Origin: Cellvibrionaceae bacterium AOL6
GTDB lineage: Bacteria; Pseudomonadota; Gammaproteobacteria; Pseudomonadales; Cellvibrionaceae
DNA length: 64,000 bases
NCBI GenBank assembly: GCA_003265435.1
Contig: NOXC01000010.1
Span: forward strand, 96,889 to 160,888
Direction of reading: 5' to 3'
The position numbers were made by a program, and so were the translations under genes. Positions 17,994 to 28,781 of the stretch are shown piece by piece. Every line of letters starts with the position of its first letter. The first letter of the stretch is position 1. The notes beneath the pieces were generated by a model, which made no database searches, was not told where the DNA came from, and saw only the letters and a program-made list of their open reading frames with translations.

Positions 17994-20183
17994 TTAGACC
18001 TCCACCGGATCCACATCCAAAGACCAGCGCACGCGCTTTGCCAGTGCGCTGGCTTCTATCTCCTCCAAGGCATGCTGCAACAGCGGACGCAGTGCCTTTC
18101 TCTGATCTGAACGCACAAACAACTGATATCGAAACCGATCCTGTACGCGTTCCATTGTCGCGGGCAGTGGGCCGAGCAGCGCGTAATGGCTACTCGGCGG
18201 GAAGCGCGCTTCGATGCGCTCACGTGCAAAACGCAGCAGCGCCTCGGCATTTTCGGCGCGCTTTGACTCCGCGCGAAACAGCGCGCAATGCCACTGGGGT
18301 GGTAATCCCGCGTACTGACGCTCTTCCAACAGATGGCGAGCAAAGCGGGTATAGCCTTTTTCGAGCAGCACATTGAGCAAGGGGTGATCGGGGCGATGCG
18401 TTTGCAGCAGTACCTCTCCCGGCTGCTCGCCCCGTCCTGCGCGGCCGGCGACCTGCATCAACAATTGCCCCATTTTCTCTAAGGCGCGAAAGTCGGGGTT
18501 GTGGAAGCCCTGGTCGGCGTCGACCACAATGACCAACGTCAAATTCGCGAAGTGGTGGCCTTTCGCCAGCATCTGTGTGCCCACCAGCAGCGCAGGCTCG
18601 CCACTGTGTACGGCGTTGAGCGCCTCCGTCAGTGCTTGCTTGCTACGGGTGCTGTCGCGATCAATACGCAGGGTGGTGATGCCTTCGAATTTCTGACTGA
18701 GTCGCTGTTCCAGCTGCTCGGTACCGAGCCCTTTTGCTTGAAGGTCGTGATGCCCGCACTGAGGGCAATTTGTTGCTATGCGACTGCGTCGGTCACAGTG
18801 GTGGCAGTGGAGTCGGGGCGGCTTGCTGTGGAGTGTCATCGAGGCCGAGCAACTGGGGCAGGTCGACACCCAGCCGCAGGCATGGCACATTTGCACCGGT
18901 GCGTATCCGCGGCGATTCAAAAAGACCAGTGCCTGCTCCTTGCGGGAGAGGCAGTGTTGCAAGGCCTGCATCGCCTCGGGGCAGAGTCCGGCCTCAAGCG
19001 GCTGATTGCGTAAATCGACGCTGCGGATACGTGGTGCCGTGGCACCACCGGCCCGCGTTTTCAGCACGAGGTGCGCATAGCGGCCCTCGAGTGCGTGTCG
19101 TAACGTTTCAAGTGAGGGTGTGGCGCTGCCTAGTACGATTGGAACGTTGAGTGCGTTGGCGCGGTAGATGCTCAGATCTCGCGCGGAGTAGCGCACACTG
19201 TCTTGCTGCTTGTAGGCCGTGTCATGCTCTTCGTCGACCAGTATGAGGCCGAGTTCTGGCGCGGGTGCGAGGGCAGCGAGCCGAGTGCCAATAATGATGC
19301 GTGCGCGGCCGTCGCGCGCATCGAGCCAGTTCTGAGCGCGCTGCGCGTCGCTGATATCCGAATGTAATTCCACCAGCGGGGCGGCGAAGCGCTGGCGAAA
19401 GCGTTGTACCGTTTGAGGTGAAAGCCCGATTTCGGGAATCAATACCAGCACTTGTTTGCCCATGCGCAAAACACGTTCGGCAAGGTGCAGGTACACCTCT
19501 GTTTTCCCGCTGCCGGTGATGCCGTGCAGTAAGTGACAGGCGTAGCGATGAAAGGCCACGCGCTCTACGGCTTGAGCCTGCTCCTCGTTCAGCGTCAGCA
19601 TGGGGGCATTGAGGAGGGTGCTGAATTCGGGTGCGTCTGTGGTGTCAGCCCTCTCCACCAAGCCCTTTTCTTCCAAGGCTTTGAACGCGCTCGGCGACAG
19701 ATTGAGCGCGCGGGCCTGTTCCGTGCTGCAGTGTGCGTGATCCAGTAAGTAGCGCAGGACCTCCTGCTGCCTTGGTGAGCGCTTGAGGGCCTCGTGTGAT
19801 AGGCCTTTGCCTTCGGTGCTGAGTTGCCAGTGCCAGGGTTGCGGGGGAAGTTGCTCTTGACGTAAATAGGGCGGCGTTGCGGTGGCCAGGACTTCTCCGA
19901 GAGGGTGGAGATAGTAGTCGGCCAGCCATTGGCACAGTGCGAGCAAGTGTGCGGGGAGGCTTGCGCGCGGATCGAGACGCTCGAGTACAGGTTTGGCGCG
20001 CGTGTCCATGTGCCCGTCATGGTGTACCGACACGACAATGCCAACGAGCTCTCGAGGCCCGAAGGGCACGCGCACGCGATCACCGGGGTACAAGGCCACA
20101 CCGGGCTGCGGAGGCAGATAATCGAATGTTTGGCGAAGGGGGACCGGCAGTGCCACCCGGCAATAGTGCGTACTGTCTGGCAT
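17994..20183 (-). CDS. priA: Primosomal replication protein N' (helicase PriA)
   Basis: PriA restarts stalled or recombined replication forks by loading the primosome and has 3'-5' helicase activity. The 729-residue product has the N-terminal 3' DNA-binding domain ([17 protein letters not shown]), Walker [13 protein letters not shown], the DEEH box in LVDEEHD, and the eight-Cys zinc region with [14 protein letters not shown] and [16 protein letters not shown]. Helicase motifs V-VI ([20 protein letters not shown]) are complete. ATG 20183 matches the pseudomonad start; a GTG three codons upstream is possible. Convergent with the lipoprotein gene and divergent from rpmE. Confidence 0.97.
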   Translation of the reverse strand: MPDSTHYCRVALPVPLRQTFDYLPPQPGVALYPGDRVRVPFGPRELVGIVVSVHHDGHMDTRAKPVLERLDPRASLPAHLLALCQWLADYYLHPLGEVLATATPPYLRQEQLPPQPWHWQLSTEGKGLSHEALKRSPRQQEVLRYLLDHAHCSTEQARALNLSPSAFKALEEKGLVERADTTDAPEFSTLLNAPMLTLNEEQAQAVERVAFHRYACHLLHGITGSGKTEVYLHLAERVLRMGKQVLVLIPEIGLSPQTVQRFRQRFAAPLVELHSDISDAQRAQNWLDARDGRARIIIGTRLAALAPAPELGLILVDEEHDTAYKQQDSVRYSARDLSIYRANALNVPIVLGSATPSLETLRHALEGRYAHLVLKTRAGGATAPRIRSVDLRNQPLEAGLCPEAMQALQHCLSRKEQALVFLNRRGYAPVQMCHACGWVSTCPSCSASMTLHSKPPRLHCHHCDRRSRIATNCPQCGHHDLQAKGLGTEQLEQRLSQKFEGITTLRIDRDSTRSKQALTEALNAVHSGEPALLVGTQMLAKGHHFANLTLVIVVDADQGFHNPDFRALEKMGQLLMQVAGRAGRGEQPGEVLLQTHRPDHPLLNVLLEKGYTRFARHLLEERQYAGLPPQWHCALFRAESKRAENAEALLRFARERIEARFPPSSHYALLGPLPATMERVQDRFRYQLFVRSDQRKALRPLLQHALEEIEASALAKRVRWSLDVDPVEV

Positions 20184-20208
20184 GGGGCGCACTATACCAG
20201 CAACTTGC

Positions 20209-20236
20209 TTGCCTATCTGTATATTTCTGGTACTAT
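20209..20236 (+). promoter_or_regulatory. Candidate sigma70 promoter of rpmE
   Basis: TTGCCT (20209-20214) and TACTAT (20231-20236) are spaced by 16 bases, leaving a leader of about 75 bases before the rpmE start. It overlaps no gene, since priA begins at 20183 in the other direction. Confidence 0.5.
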
Positions 20237-20319
20237 CCGCGATCCTTTTAACCCGAAACCAATTGGTGCGCGGTGCTCAGCAAAAGACTGGGTGGCGGCG
20301 TACATCACAGGGGCTCGAT

Positions 20320-20535
20320 ATGCAAAACGATATTCAACCAAAATATGGTGAGATGACGGCAACCTGCAGTTGCGGCAACACCATTGTTACACGTTCTACC
20401 ATGGCAAAAGACATTCACATCGAAGTGTGTTCTCAGTGCCACCCGTTCTACACGGGCAAGCAGAAAGTAGTCGACAGCGGCGGCCGCATCGACAAGTTCA
20501 ACAAGCGTTTTGGACGCCTTTCTGCCAAGAAGTAA
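20320..20535 (+). CDS. rpmE: 50S ribosomal protein L31, zinc-binding type
   Basis: L31 is a late-assembly 50S protein that forms part of an intersubunit bridge. The product is 71 residues: [20 protein letters not shown] with Cys16, Cys18, Cys37 and Cys40, the zinc ribbon of the C+ form. Bacteria with this form often have a second, cysteine-free L31 used under zinc limitation; none is in this window. The frame continues upstream without a stop to 20182, but only the ATG at 20320 gives the L31 N terminus. A stable hairpin follows the stop. Confidence 0.97.
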   Translation: MQNDIQPKYGEMTATCSCGNTIVTRSTMAKDIHIEVCSQCHPFYTGKQKVVDSGGRIDKFNKRFGRLSAKK

Positions 20536-20543
20536 GCTTATTC

Positions 20544-20569
20544 AGTCCTCCGGGCTCTCCGGAGGACTT
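20544..20569 (+). terminator. Hairpin after rpmE
   Basis: AGTCCTCCGG pairs perfectly with CCGGAGGACT over a five-base loop. The T run is short, so it may work in both directions between the convergent rpmE and mrcA genes. Confidence 0.6.
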
Positions 20570-20601
20570 CCCTGTCCTTCCTCTACTCGCCCATCCCTGT
20601 T

Positions 20602-23169
20602 TTAAAACAAACCATCCGAGAATATTTCGGAGGGATTGTCGTGGATAGTTTCTTCGTTGCTGGGTTCCAGTTCGGGTGTGTTGTCAGCTCGGAAGTATTC
20701 GAACACCGCGTCTGGATCGTCAATGCGTGCTCGCTGCCCGGTTTCCGGGTTGATTTTGACCGTCACGATGCCCGGCGGTTGCCGCTTGTGCTGTTCGCGC
20801 GTGCCCTCTAGGGCGACGCTCATGAAATCGATCCAGATGGGGAGCGCGGCTGTGCCGCCGTATTCCCGATTCCCCAACTCCAGGTTCTGGTCATAGCCCA
20901 CCCAGGTGGTGGTCACGATACTGTTGCTGTAGCCACTGAACCAAGCGTCCATCGGGCCGTTGGTGGTGCCGGTTTTGCCTGCGAGGTCGCTGCGCTTCAG
21001 TACTTTAGCGCGCGTCCCTGTACCCCGTTGAATCACGTCTTTGAGTATCGAGTCCATGATGAATACGACCTGGTCATCTAGAACCTTGGGGGCGCGAGGG
21101 TAGTCGCCGGGTTCAAGTATGGCGAGTTCGCGCTTTAATATTACGGGTACGCTAAACAATTTTGGATCGAAGGCAGGATCAACAGCTGCCTCCGTCAGAT
21201 CCTGGTTGACCTCGGTCGGGCTGCTTTTCGCTTCATCGCATTCGATGCAGACCGTATCCGGGAAGGATTCGTAAATGATGTTCCCGTCTACGTCTTCCAC
21301 TCGGTCAATCAAATAAGGGCTGACCTTGTAGCCGCCGTTTGCAAAGGCCGCCCAGGCCGTGGCCAGATCAACCGGGGTAGCGCTGGAGCTGCCGAGTGCC
21401 AGGGTCAGGTCACGGGGCAGGGTTTCAGCATTGAAGCCAAAGCGTTGCAAGGTCTCCCGCGCGTGTTCGATGCCGATCTGTTGCAGGATCCGTATCGACA
21501 CCAGGTTGCGTGAGAGGTACAGCGCACGCCGGAGTCGCATCGGCCCATAGAATCTTCCTCCGTCGTTTTCGGGCCGCCAGGTGGCTTCGAGCGCGGCGTC
21601 CTCAAACACGATCGGGGCATCGTTGATCAGGGTGGCGGCGGTCATGCCTTTTTCCAGCGCGGCGGCATAAATAAACGGCTTAAGGTTGGAGCCGGGTTGC
21701 CGATAGGCTTGAGTAGCGCGGTTGAAGTGGCTTTCAAAGAAGTCGAAGCCGCCCACTAAGGACAAGATGGCGCCATTGTTTGGGGCGAGAGCGACCAGCG
21801 CAGCCTGCGCTTCGGGAAGTTGCGTCAGTACCCACTGTCCCTCTTGATTTAAGCGGACGCGAATCACATCGAACAGCCCGGCGATATCGCTGGCGGATTC
21901 TGGCGATGGGCCGCGGGCATTTTGATTGATGTAGGCCCTGGCGCTCGAAAGCCCCTGTTCCCAGCCAAGCGTCACTTGCTCGCCTTGCTTGGTTATAGCG
22001 GTAAGTGACTGCTCGCCAACTTTAGTCACGACAGCGGGAAGCAAGCCTGCGTAGTCGGGGATGTCCTGCAGGAGTTCGAGCAAGCGAGCGGTGGTCTGCT
22101 CGTCGAAAGCGGCCGGGTTTTCGGGGGCTGTGTCTTCACTGTTCTCCGTGTCTGTCGCGGGGGTGAGCTGGCCCAGTTGGCCGGCGAGGTTTTGTTCGGG
22201 ACCGCGATACCCTTTGCGCGCGTCGTAAGTCAGTAAGCCGTCCACGACGGCCTGTTGTGCAGCAAGCTGCATTTTACTGTTCACGGTGGTGTAGACCCGA
22301 TATCCCTCGGTATAGGCTTCGAGGCCAAAGGAGCGAATCGTTTTTTCGCGGGCCAGTTCTGCGACATAAGGCGCACTGATGTCGAGTTGGCTGCCATGAT
22401 AGCTTGCGGTGACCGGTTCCAAAATTGCGAGCTGGTACGCATTTTTATCAATTAAAGACAGGTCGTACATGCGACCCAGTATCCAATTTCGGCGTTCAAT
22501 GGCTCGAGTTGGGTTAATTATCGGGTTTTGTGTCGAAGGTCCCTGAAACAGCCCTGCAATCATTGCAAGCTGGGCTAGACTTAGTTCGTTGAGATCTTTG
22601 CCGTAGTACACGCGTGATGCGGCCTGTATGCCGTACGCGCGCTTGCCAAGGAACATGTAGTTCACGTACAGCTCCAGGATCTCGTCTTTGGTGAGCTCAC
22701 GTTCGAGCTTCAGCGATAGCAGGATCTCATTGAATTTGCGCACGAACTTCTGGTCGAGGGTCAGAAACACGTTGCGCGTGAGCTGCATGGTCAGGGTGCT
22801 GCCGCCGCTGCCTTTTTCGCCTGTTGTAATCAGTTCTGTAACGGCGCGAGCAAGACCGCGGATGCTCACGCCCCGGTGGGAATAGAACTCCGCATCTTCC
22901 GCAGCGAGGAGTGCGTCAATAAATGCTTGCGGAACTTCGTCTAAAGTAACGGGGTGTCGGCGTTTTTCTCCAAACTCCCCGATCAGTTTGTTATCGGAGG
23001 AGTAAATGCGCAGCGGGGTCTGCAGTCGCACATCACGGATAGATTCCACCGAAGGCAGGTTGGGACTCAGGTAGAGATAGGCCGCTGCAAGCCCGAAAAT
23101 GGCGGCAGAGGTTCCGATGAGAAAGAGTAGGATCAGGGTCGAGAGGGTCTTTTTGAGTACGGGTTTCAT
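20602..23169 (-). CDS. mrcA: Penicillin-binding protein 1A (bifunctional peptidoglycan synthase)
   Basis: PBP1A polymerises and cross-links peptidoglycan. The 855-residue protein has a cytoplasmic start, one transmembrane helix (about 10-32), a GT51 glycosyltransferase domain (about 55-230) with catalytic EDAEFYSHRG and the GSGGSTLTMQLTRN segment, an outer-membrane PBP1A-type OB insertion (about 320-425) and a transpeptidase domain with SxxK in QPGSNLKPF, SRN in LYLSRNLVSIR and KTG in AGKTGTTNG. The OB region includes an acidic stretch (about 330-350). Upstream and divergent is pilMNOPQ, the same arrangement as ponA in pseudomonads. Confidence 0.97.
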   Translation of the reverse strand: MKPVLKKTLSTLILLFLIGTSAAIFGLAAAYLYLSPNLPSVESIRDVRLQTPLRIYSSDNKLIGEFGEKRRHPVTLDEVPQAFIDALLAAEDAEFYSHRGVSIRGLARAVTELITTGEKGSGGSTLTMQLTRNVFLTLDQKFVRKFNEILLSLKLERELTKDEILELYVNYMFLGKRAYGIQAASRVYYGKDLNELSLAQLAMIAGLFQGPSTQNPIINPTRAIERRNWILGRMYDLSLIDKNAYQLAILEPVTASYHGSQLDISAPYVAELAREKTIRSFGLEAYTEGYRVYTTVNSKMQLAAQQAVVDGLLTYDARKGYRGPEQNLAGQLGQLTPATDTENSEDTAPENPAAFDEQTTARLLELLQDIPDYAGLLPAVVTKVGEQSLTAITKQGEQVTLGWEQGLSSARAYINQNARGPSPESASDIAGLFDVIRVRLNQEGQWVLTQLPEAQAALVALAPNNGAILSLVGGFDFFESHFNRATQAYRQPGSNLKPFIYAAALEKGMTAATLINDAPIVFEDAALEATWRPENDGGRFYGPMRLRRALYLSRNLVSIRILQQIGIEHARETLQRFGFNAETLPRDLTLALGSSSATPVDLATAWAAFANGGYKVSPYLIDRVEDVDGNIIYESFPDTVCIECDEAKSSPTEVNQDLTEAAVDPAFDPKLFSVPVILKRELAILEPGDYPRAPKVLDDQVVFIMDSILKDVIQRGTGTRAKVLKRSDLAGKTGTTNGPMDAWFSGYSNSIVTTTWVGYDQNLELGNREYGGTAALPIWIDFMSVALEGTREQHKRQPPGIVTVKINPETGQRARIDDPDAVFEYFRADNTPELEPSNEETIHDNPSEIFSDGLF

Positions 23170-23243
23170 GTGCCTTAGGGGCCAAATTGGGATCAGCTGC
23201 TCATTATAAGACCTTTTTCACACTTTATTTAACACTGGCGTTA

Positions 23244-23271
23244 TTGCAGCTTCGAGTTAAAGTGCTATAAC
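23244..23271 (+). promoter_or_regulatory. Candidate sigma70 promoter of the pilM operon
   Basis: TTGCAG (23244-23249) and TATAAC (23266-23271) are 16 bases apart, 37 bases before pilM. It lies in the 138-base divergent gap between mrcA and pilM. Confidence 0.5.
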
Positions 23272-23286
23272 ATAAACGTAAGCTAA

Positions 23287-24375
<1,089 letters not shown>

Positions 24376-24377
24376 CT

Positions 24378-24950
24378 ATGGCTCGCATAAACCTGCTCCC
24401 CTGGCGTGAGGAACTGCGCCAGGAGAAAAAGAAAGAGTTTCTCGTTCAGCTTGCGGGCTTCTGTCTGATTGTGTTGCTGGGCTGTTTTATGTGGGTCCGC
24501 TCGATGGACTCGGCCATTGATTCCCAGCGTTATCGCAACAACCTCTTGCAGTCGGAAATCAACGATTTGAAGAAAAAGGTCGCTGAGATCCAAGAGCTGA
24601 AGAAGAAAAAGAAAGAGCTGGAACGCCGTATGAAGGTGATTCAGGATCTCGAAGGTAAGCGCTCTATCATTGTTCACTACTTTGACGAGCTCGCGAAAGC
24701 CGTGCCCGACGGCGTGTATTTCACCACCATTGAACGCAAGGGCAGTATGTTTACTATCCAGGGTGTCAGTGAATCCAACCAGCGGATTGCTGATCTGATG
24801 CGTAATCTCGATGCTTCTGACTGGTTCTCGAATCCAAATCTGAAATCCGTCGTTGCCGATCAGGCGCTCGGTGCAAACGCAGGCGTGTTCGAGATGGACT
24901 TGAATGCGGTGCTACCGGAAGGGCAGGGGGAGAAAGATAACAATGGCTGA
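24378..24950 (+). CDS. pilN: Type IV pilus assembly protein PilN
   Basis: PilN is a bitopic inner-membrane protein whose cytoplasmic INLLPWR peptide binds PilM and whose periplasmic ferredoxin-like domain pairs with PilO. The 190-residue product begins MARINLLPWREELRQEKKKE, has one membrane helix (about 22-42), a strongly charged coiled coil (about 55-95) and the periplasmic domain (about 100-185). The last eight bases overlap the pilO start, indicating coupled translation. Confidence 0.95.
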   Translation: MARINLLPWREELRQEKKKEFLVQLAGFCLIVLLGCFMWVRSMDSAIDSQRYRNNLLQSEINDLKKKVAEIQELKKKKKELERRMKVIQDLEGKRSIIVHYFDELAKAVPDGVYFTTIERKGSMFTIQGVSESNQRIADLMRNLDASDWFSNPNLKSVVADQALGANAGVFEMDLNAVLPEGQGEKDNNG

Positions 24951-25560
24951 TCTGAGTAAGTTTATTGAGCAGCTGCAGGATTTCGATGTTAATGACATCG
25001 ATTTCAATCGTGTGGGCGTATGGCCCGCCCCTGGTAAGATTTTCCTGTGCCTGGTGGCTGCAGGCGCGATCATTGCAGGCTGCTATTTCATGTTTATCAA
25101 GGATCGTCAGTTGACCCTTGAGAGCGAAAAAACCAAAGAAGTGTCCCTGCGTAAGGACTTCGAGACGAAAGCCTATGAGGCTGCCAACCTTGAAACCTAC
25201 CGTGAGCAGATGGTCAAGATGGAAGAGTCTTTTGGTGCGCTGGTGTCTCGCTTGCCCTCCGATACTGAAGTGCCGGGCCTGTTGGAGGACATCTCCGACA
25301 AGGGCGAGGAAAGTCGTCTCGAGATTGAAAGCATAGACCTGAAGAAAGAAGTGGTGTCAGAAATCCATGTCGAACTCCCTATCAGTATCGACGTGGCGGG
25401 TGGTTATCATGAGTTCGGAGCCTTCGTCAGCGGTATTGCTGGCATGCCCCGTATTGTCACTCTGCATGACTTTAAAATTGAGCGAGATCAGAAAGAAAAC
25501 GGTTTGCTGAAAATGAATATGCTCGCTAAAACCTACCGCTACAAGCCGGAGGCTGAGTAA
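24943..25560 (+). CDS. pilO: Type IV pilus assembly protein PilO
   Basis: PilO dimerises with PilN in the periplasm and contacts PilP, forming the alignment complex between motor and secretin. From ATG 24943 the protein is 205 residues: MADLSKFIEQLQDFDVNDID, a membrane helix (about 30-50), a coiled coil (about 55-100) and a ferredoxin-like core with RLPSDTEVPGLLEDIS. An earlier in-frame ATG (24904) lies within pilN and lacks a ribosome site. The stop TAA overlaps the pilP ATG by one base. Confidence 0.95.
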   Translation: MADLSKFIEQLQDFDVNDIDFNRVGVWPAPGKIFLCLVAAGAIIAGCYFMFIKDRQLTLESEKTKEVSLRKDFETKAYEAANLETYREQMVKMEESFGALVSRLPSDTEVPGLLEDISDKGEESRLEIESIDLKKEVVSEIHVELPISIDVAGGYHEFGAFVSGIAGMPRIVTLHDFKIERDQKENGLLKMNMLAKTYRYKPEAE

Positions 25561-26084
25561 TGTTGCTTAGAATCTTCGTTTTGTGCGTTTTTGCGCTGAG
25601 CCTGTCTGCATGCGGGGGAGGGGATCATTCTGATCTTCGCCAGTTTATTCAGCAGGTGAAAGACAAGCCTGCAGGTCGAATCGAACCGATTCCGACGTAT
25701 CCGCCCTACGAGAGCTACATTTATTCTTCGGCGTCCAACCGGAGTCCTTTTGATAAGCCCGTCGATATTCAGCGTCGCATCCATGCGAAAGCCGATTCGA
25801 ATGTACGACCTGACTTTAACCGAACAAAAGAGTTTCTTGAGAGTTTCGATATTGCCGGCTTGGCTATGGTGGGAACGCTCAGAAAAGGCGGCGCGTTGTG
25901 GGCGCTCGTTCGCGACCCCAGTGGTGGCATCCACCGTGTAGCACCGGGGAACTATGTAGGCAAGAATCACGGCAAAGTGATGATGGTCGACAATACCAAA
26001 ATTGAATTAATTGAAATCGTATCCGATGGTCTTGATGGCTGGCTTGAACGTCCCCGGGTACTGGCTCTAGTGGAGAAGGATTAG
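25560..26084 (+). CDS. pilP: Type IV pilus assembly lipoprotein PilP
   Basis: PilP is an inner-membrane lipoprotein that bridges PilN/PilO to the PilQ secretin. The 174-residue product has a lipobox (LSACGGG, Cys at about 19), a flexible N-terminal stretch, and a beta-sandwich homology domain (about 95-174) with DIAGLAMVGTLRKGGALWAL and VAPGNYVGKNHGKV, the conserved core of the family. Start ATG 25560 overlaps the pilO stop; pilQ follows after four bases. Confidence 0.95.
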   Translation: MLLRIFVLCVFALSLSACGGGDHSDLRQFIQQVKDKPAGRIEPIPTYPPYESYIYSSASNRSPFDKPVDIQRRIHAKADSNVRPDFNRTKEFLESFDIAGLAMVGTLRKGGALWALVRDPSGGIHRVAPGNYVGKNHGKVMMVDNTKIELIEIVSDGLDGWLERPRVLALVEKD

Positions 26085-26088
26085 CGGC

Positions 26089-28260
26089 ATGGTTAGATTC
26101 ATAGTAAAAGCGTGTTCTCTATGGGCGATTGCTGGTGTTCTTTTCGCAAGCGAGCTCACAGATATGCAATTTGCGGAGCTTCCTGGGGAGAAGGCTGAAA
26201 TTACCCTGAGCTTCGACAGTGCACCTGCACTGCCAAAAGGCTTCACTATCAACAAGCCCGCTCGTATCGTGCTTGATTTCCCAGATGTTGAGAACGGCCT
26301 GGAGCAGAAAAAGTTCCCCGTTGACGTGGGCGGCGTCAGTAGTGCCATTGTGGTTGCAGGCGGCGGTCGTACACGATTGATCGTGAACTTGGATGAGCTG
26401 GCGCCATACACCACACGGGTTCAGGGTAACAAACTGTTTCTTGAAGTGGGCACTGAGGCGGTAGCGTCGAGTCAGGTCGGAAACTCTCAGACGACTGTTG
26501 CAGGCTCTTCGCAGGCCCAGAAGCCGACGGCTCGGGGCGCTAAAGAAATTCGCAACATCGACTTCCGTCGCGGTGAAAGCGGTGAAGGTAAAGTTATTAT
26601 TTCTCTGTCCGACGCGAATGTGCCGGTGGATATTGAAGAAGTGGCCAGTGGTGTTGAAGTCCGATTTGTCGGTATGAGTGTGCCTGCCGAGCTGCGTCGT
26701 AAGCTCGATGTGATCGATTTCGCCACGCCGGTATCAATGTTGGCCTCAGCTCAAGATGGCGGGGATGCGGTAATCCGCTTGGATGCGAAAGGGGAATATG
26801 ACTACCTCGCCTATCAAGCTGACAACGAGTATGTCATCAGTGTGAAGCCGTTGACGCGACAGCAAATCGAAGAAAAGAAACAGGCCTTTGCCTACACGGG
26901 TGAGCGGCTGTCTCTGAACTTCCAGGATATTCAGGTGCGCTCTGTACTGCAGTTGATTGCGGATTTCACGGAGCTGAACCTGGTTGCCTCCGACACCGTA
27001 AGCGGCAGTATCACTTTGCGTTTGGAAAATGTGCCCTGGGATCAGGCTTTGGATATCGTCTTGAAGACGAAAGGGCTTGATAAGCGACTTATTGGCAATG
27101 TGTTGATGGTGGCGCCTGCGGCCGAGATCGCGGAGCGTGAGCGCCAGGAGATCGAGACCAAGAAGCAGCTTGAGGAATTGGCACCGCTGCGTACCGAATA
27201 CATTCGAATTCGCTATGCTAGCGCGAAAGAATTGTTCCAGCTCTTTGTGAACCGTGGAAATGAGGGTGGCGGATCTGGTGGGTCCGGTGGTGTATCTGAT
27301 GATCGTAATTCAACGGGCAGTATTCTTTCCGAGCGCGGGCAGGCGATCGTCGATGAGCGTACCAATAGCATCATCTTGACCGATACCGAAGAGAAAATTA
27401 ACGAGTTCAAACAGCTCATCGAGCGTGTAGACATCCCCATTCAACAGGTCATGATTGAAGCGCGCATTGTGATCGCGAATACGGACTTCCGTCGTGAGTT
27501 GGGTGTGCGTATCTCGGGCGACGCCGTAGAGACCAGCAGCTCAGGCAACCATAAGTACGAATTTACCGGACGGATGGAAGGTCTTGTGAACGCGGACGGC
27601 TGTGGACCTGAGTGTAACTTCATCGACAGCGATGGCGATGGCATTACCGATGATGAGCGTAATCTCCCGGCCTCCAACCTGGTTGACCTCGGTGTCTTCA
27701 ACCCGGCGGGCGCATTTACGGCGAACGTGATCAGCTCAAACTTCCTGCTCGGCCTTGAGCTGACAGCGCTGCAGGACAGCGGCTTTGCCGAAATCGTGTC
27801 GCAGCCAAAAGTGATTACCGGTGATAAGCAGCAGGCGACGATTGAGTCTGGTACCGAAGTACCGTATCAGGAAGAGTCTGCCAGTGGTGGTACCACCACG
27901 GCGTTTAAAGAAGCGGTACTGAAGCTGGATGTGACCCCGCAAGTCACGCCTGATGACCGAATCATTATGGACCTGGTCATCAATCAGGACAGCGTGAGTC
28001 AAATCGACTCCGCGAGTGGTGTACCGGTTATCGACATCACTCAGTTGGAAACACAGGTTTTAGTTGCTGACGGTGAAACGGTTGTACTGGGCGGGATTTA
28101 CACGACGGAATCCATCGAAGGTCAAACTAAGGTTCCCCTGCTTGGTGATATCCCGGTTCTGGGCCAGTTGTTCCGCAACGACGTTCGCCAGGAATCCAAG
28201 CGTGAAATTCTGATCTTCATCACTCCGAAGATCCTCTCCAGCGGTCCGCTTTTGCAGTGA
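26089..28260 (+). CDS. pilQ: Type IV pilus secretin PilQ
   Basis: PilQ forms the outer-membrane pore through which the pilus passes. The 723-residue protein has a signal peptide, two AMIN domains that bind peptidoglycan (about 25-125 and 150-255), a secretin/TonB N0 domain (about 290-345, LNFQDIQVRSVLQLIADF), an N1 domain (about 365-460) and the secretin core (about 465-720) ending FITPKILSS. Between the N1 domain and the core gate, residues 513-525 (27625 onward) read DSDGDGITDDERN, a thrombospondin-3-type calcium loop, flanked by Cys505 and Cys509; I do not know this element in well-studied PilQ proteins. Last pil gene; its TGA overlaps the aroK GTG. Confidence 0.96.
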   Translation: MVRFIVKACSLWAIAGVLFASELTDMQFAELPGEKAEITLSFDSAPALPKGFTINKPARIVLDFPDVENGLEQKKFPVDVGGVSSAIVVAGGGRTRLIVNLDELAPYTTRVQGNKLFLEVGTEAVASSQVGNSQTTVAGSSQAQKPTARGAKEIRNIDFRRGESGEGKVIISLSDANVPVDIEEVASGVEVRFVGMSVPAELRRKLDVIDFATPVSMLASAQDGGDAVIRLDAKGEYDYLAYQADNEYVISVKPLTRQQIEEKKQAFAYTGERLSLNFQDIQVRSVLQLIADFTELNLVASDTVSGSITLRLENVPWDQALDIVLKTKGLDKRLIGNVLMVAPAAEIAERERQEIETKKQLEELAPLRTEYIRIRYASAKELFQLFVNRGNEGGGSGGSGGVSDDRNSTGSILSERGQAIVDERTNSIILTDTEEKINEFKQLIERVDIPIQQVMIEARIVIANTDFRRELGVRISGDAVETSSSGNHKYEFTGRMEGLVNADGCGPECNFIDSDGDGITDDERNLPASNLVDLGVFNPAGAFTANVISSNFLLGLELTALQDSGFAEIVSQPKVITGDKQQATIESGTEVPYQEESASGGTTTAFKEAVLKLDVTPQVTPDDRIIMDLVINQDSVSQIDSASGVPVIDITQLETQVLVADGETVVLGGIYTTESIEGQTKVPLLGDIPVLGQLFRNDVRQESKREILIFITPKILSSGPLLQ

Positions 28261-28772
28261 TCCGCCCCACCACTATCGTACTTGTCGGCCCGATGGGGGC
28301 CGGCAAATCGACCATTGGCCGCCTTCTCGCGGCCAAATCCGGTTTTCACTTTCTCGATACGGACCATGTGATAGAGGCGCGTACCGGCGCGGATATCGCG
28401 TGGATTTTCGATGTGGAGGGTGAGAGCGGCTTTCGTGATCGCGAGCATCAGGTCCTGAACGAGCTTTCCCAAGAACCGCAGACCGTGGTCGCGACGGGAG
28501 GCGGTATCGTCGTTCGCGAAGAAAATCGTGCGATTCTGCAGGCGATGGACTCGGTGGTATACCTGAAAGCCAGCATCGAGCAATTGATCGCTCGCACAGC
28601 GAAAGATAAAAAACGCCCCCTTCTTCAAGTCGCAGACCCAAAGGCACGCATCCAGCAGTTGCTTGAGGAGCGTGACCCCCTCTACCAATCTGTGGCAGAC
28701 TACGTGGTTGAGACTGATGGCCAGAGTCCCAAGGCCACCGTACACAATATCCTCAAGCTGTTAAATATTTAA
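28257..28772 (+). CDS. aroK: Shikimate kinase
   Basis: Shikimate kinase phosphorylates shikimate at the 3-OH in aromatic amino acid synthesis. The 171-residue product has the P loop GPMGAGKSTIGRLLA, the shikimate-binding DTDHVIE and GGGIVVREENR, and the lid arginine region TAKDKKRPLL. The start is GTG 28257, overlapping the pilQ stop by four bases, so translation is coupled to the pilus genes. The pilQ-aroK-aroB-damX order is common in gammaproteobacteria. aroB follows by nine bases. Confidence 0.97.
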   Translation: MIRPTTIVLVGPMGAGKSTIGRLLAAKSGFHFLDTDHVIEARTGADIAWIFDVEGESGFRDREHQVLNELSQEPQTVVATGGGIVVREENRAILQAMDSVVYLKASIEQLIARTAKDKKRPLLQVADPKARIQQLLEERDPLYQSVADYVVETDGQSPKATVHNILKLLNI

Positions 28773-28781
28773 GAATTGCCT

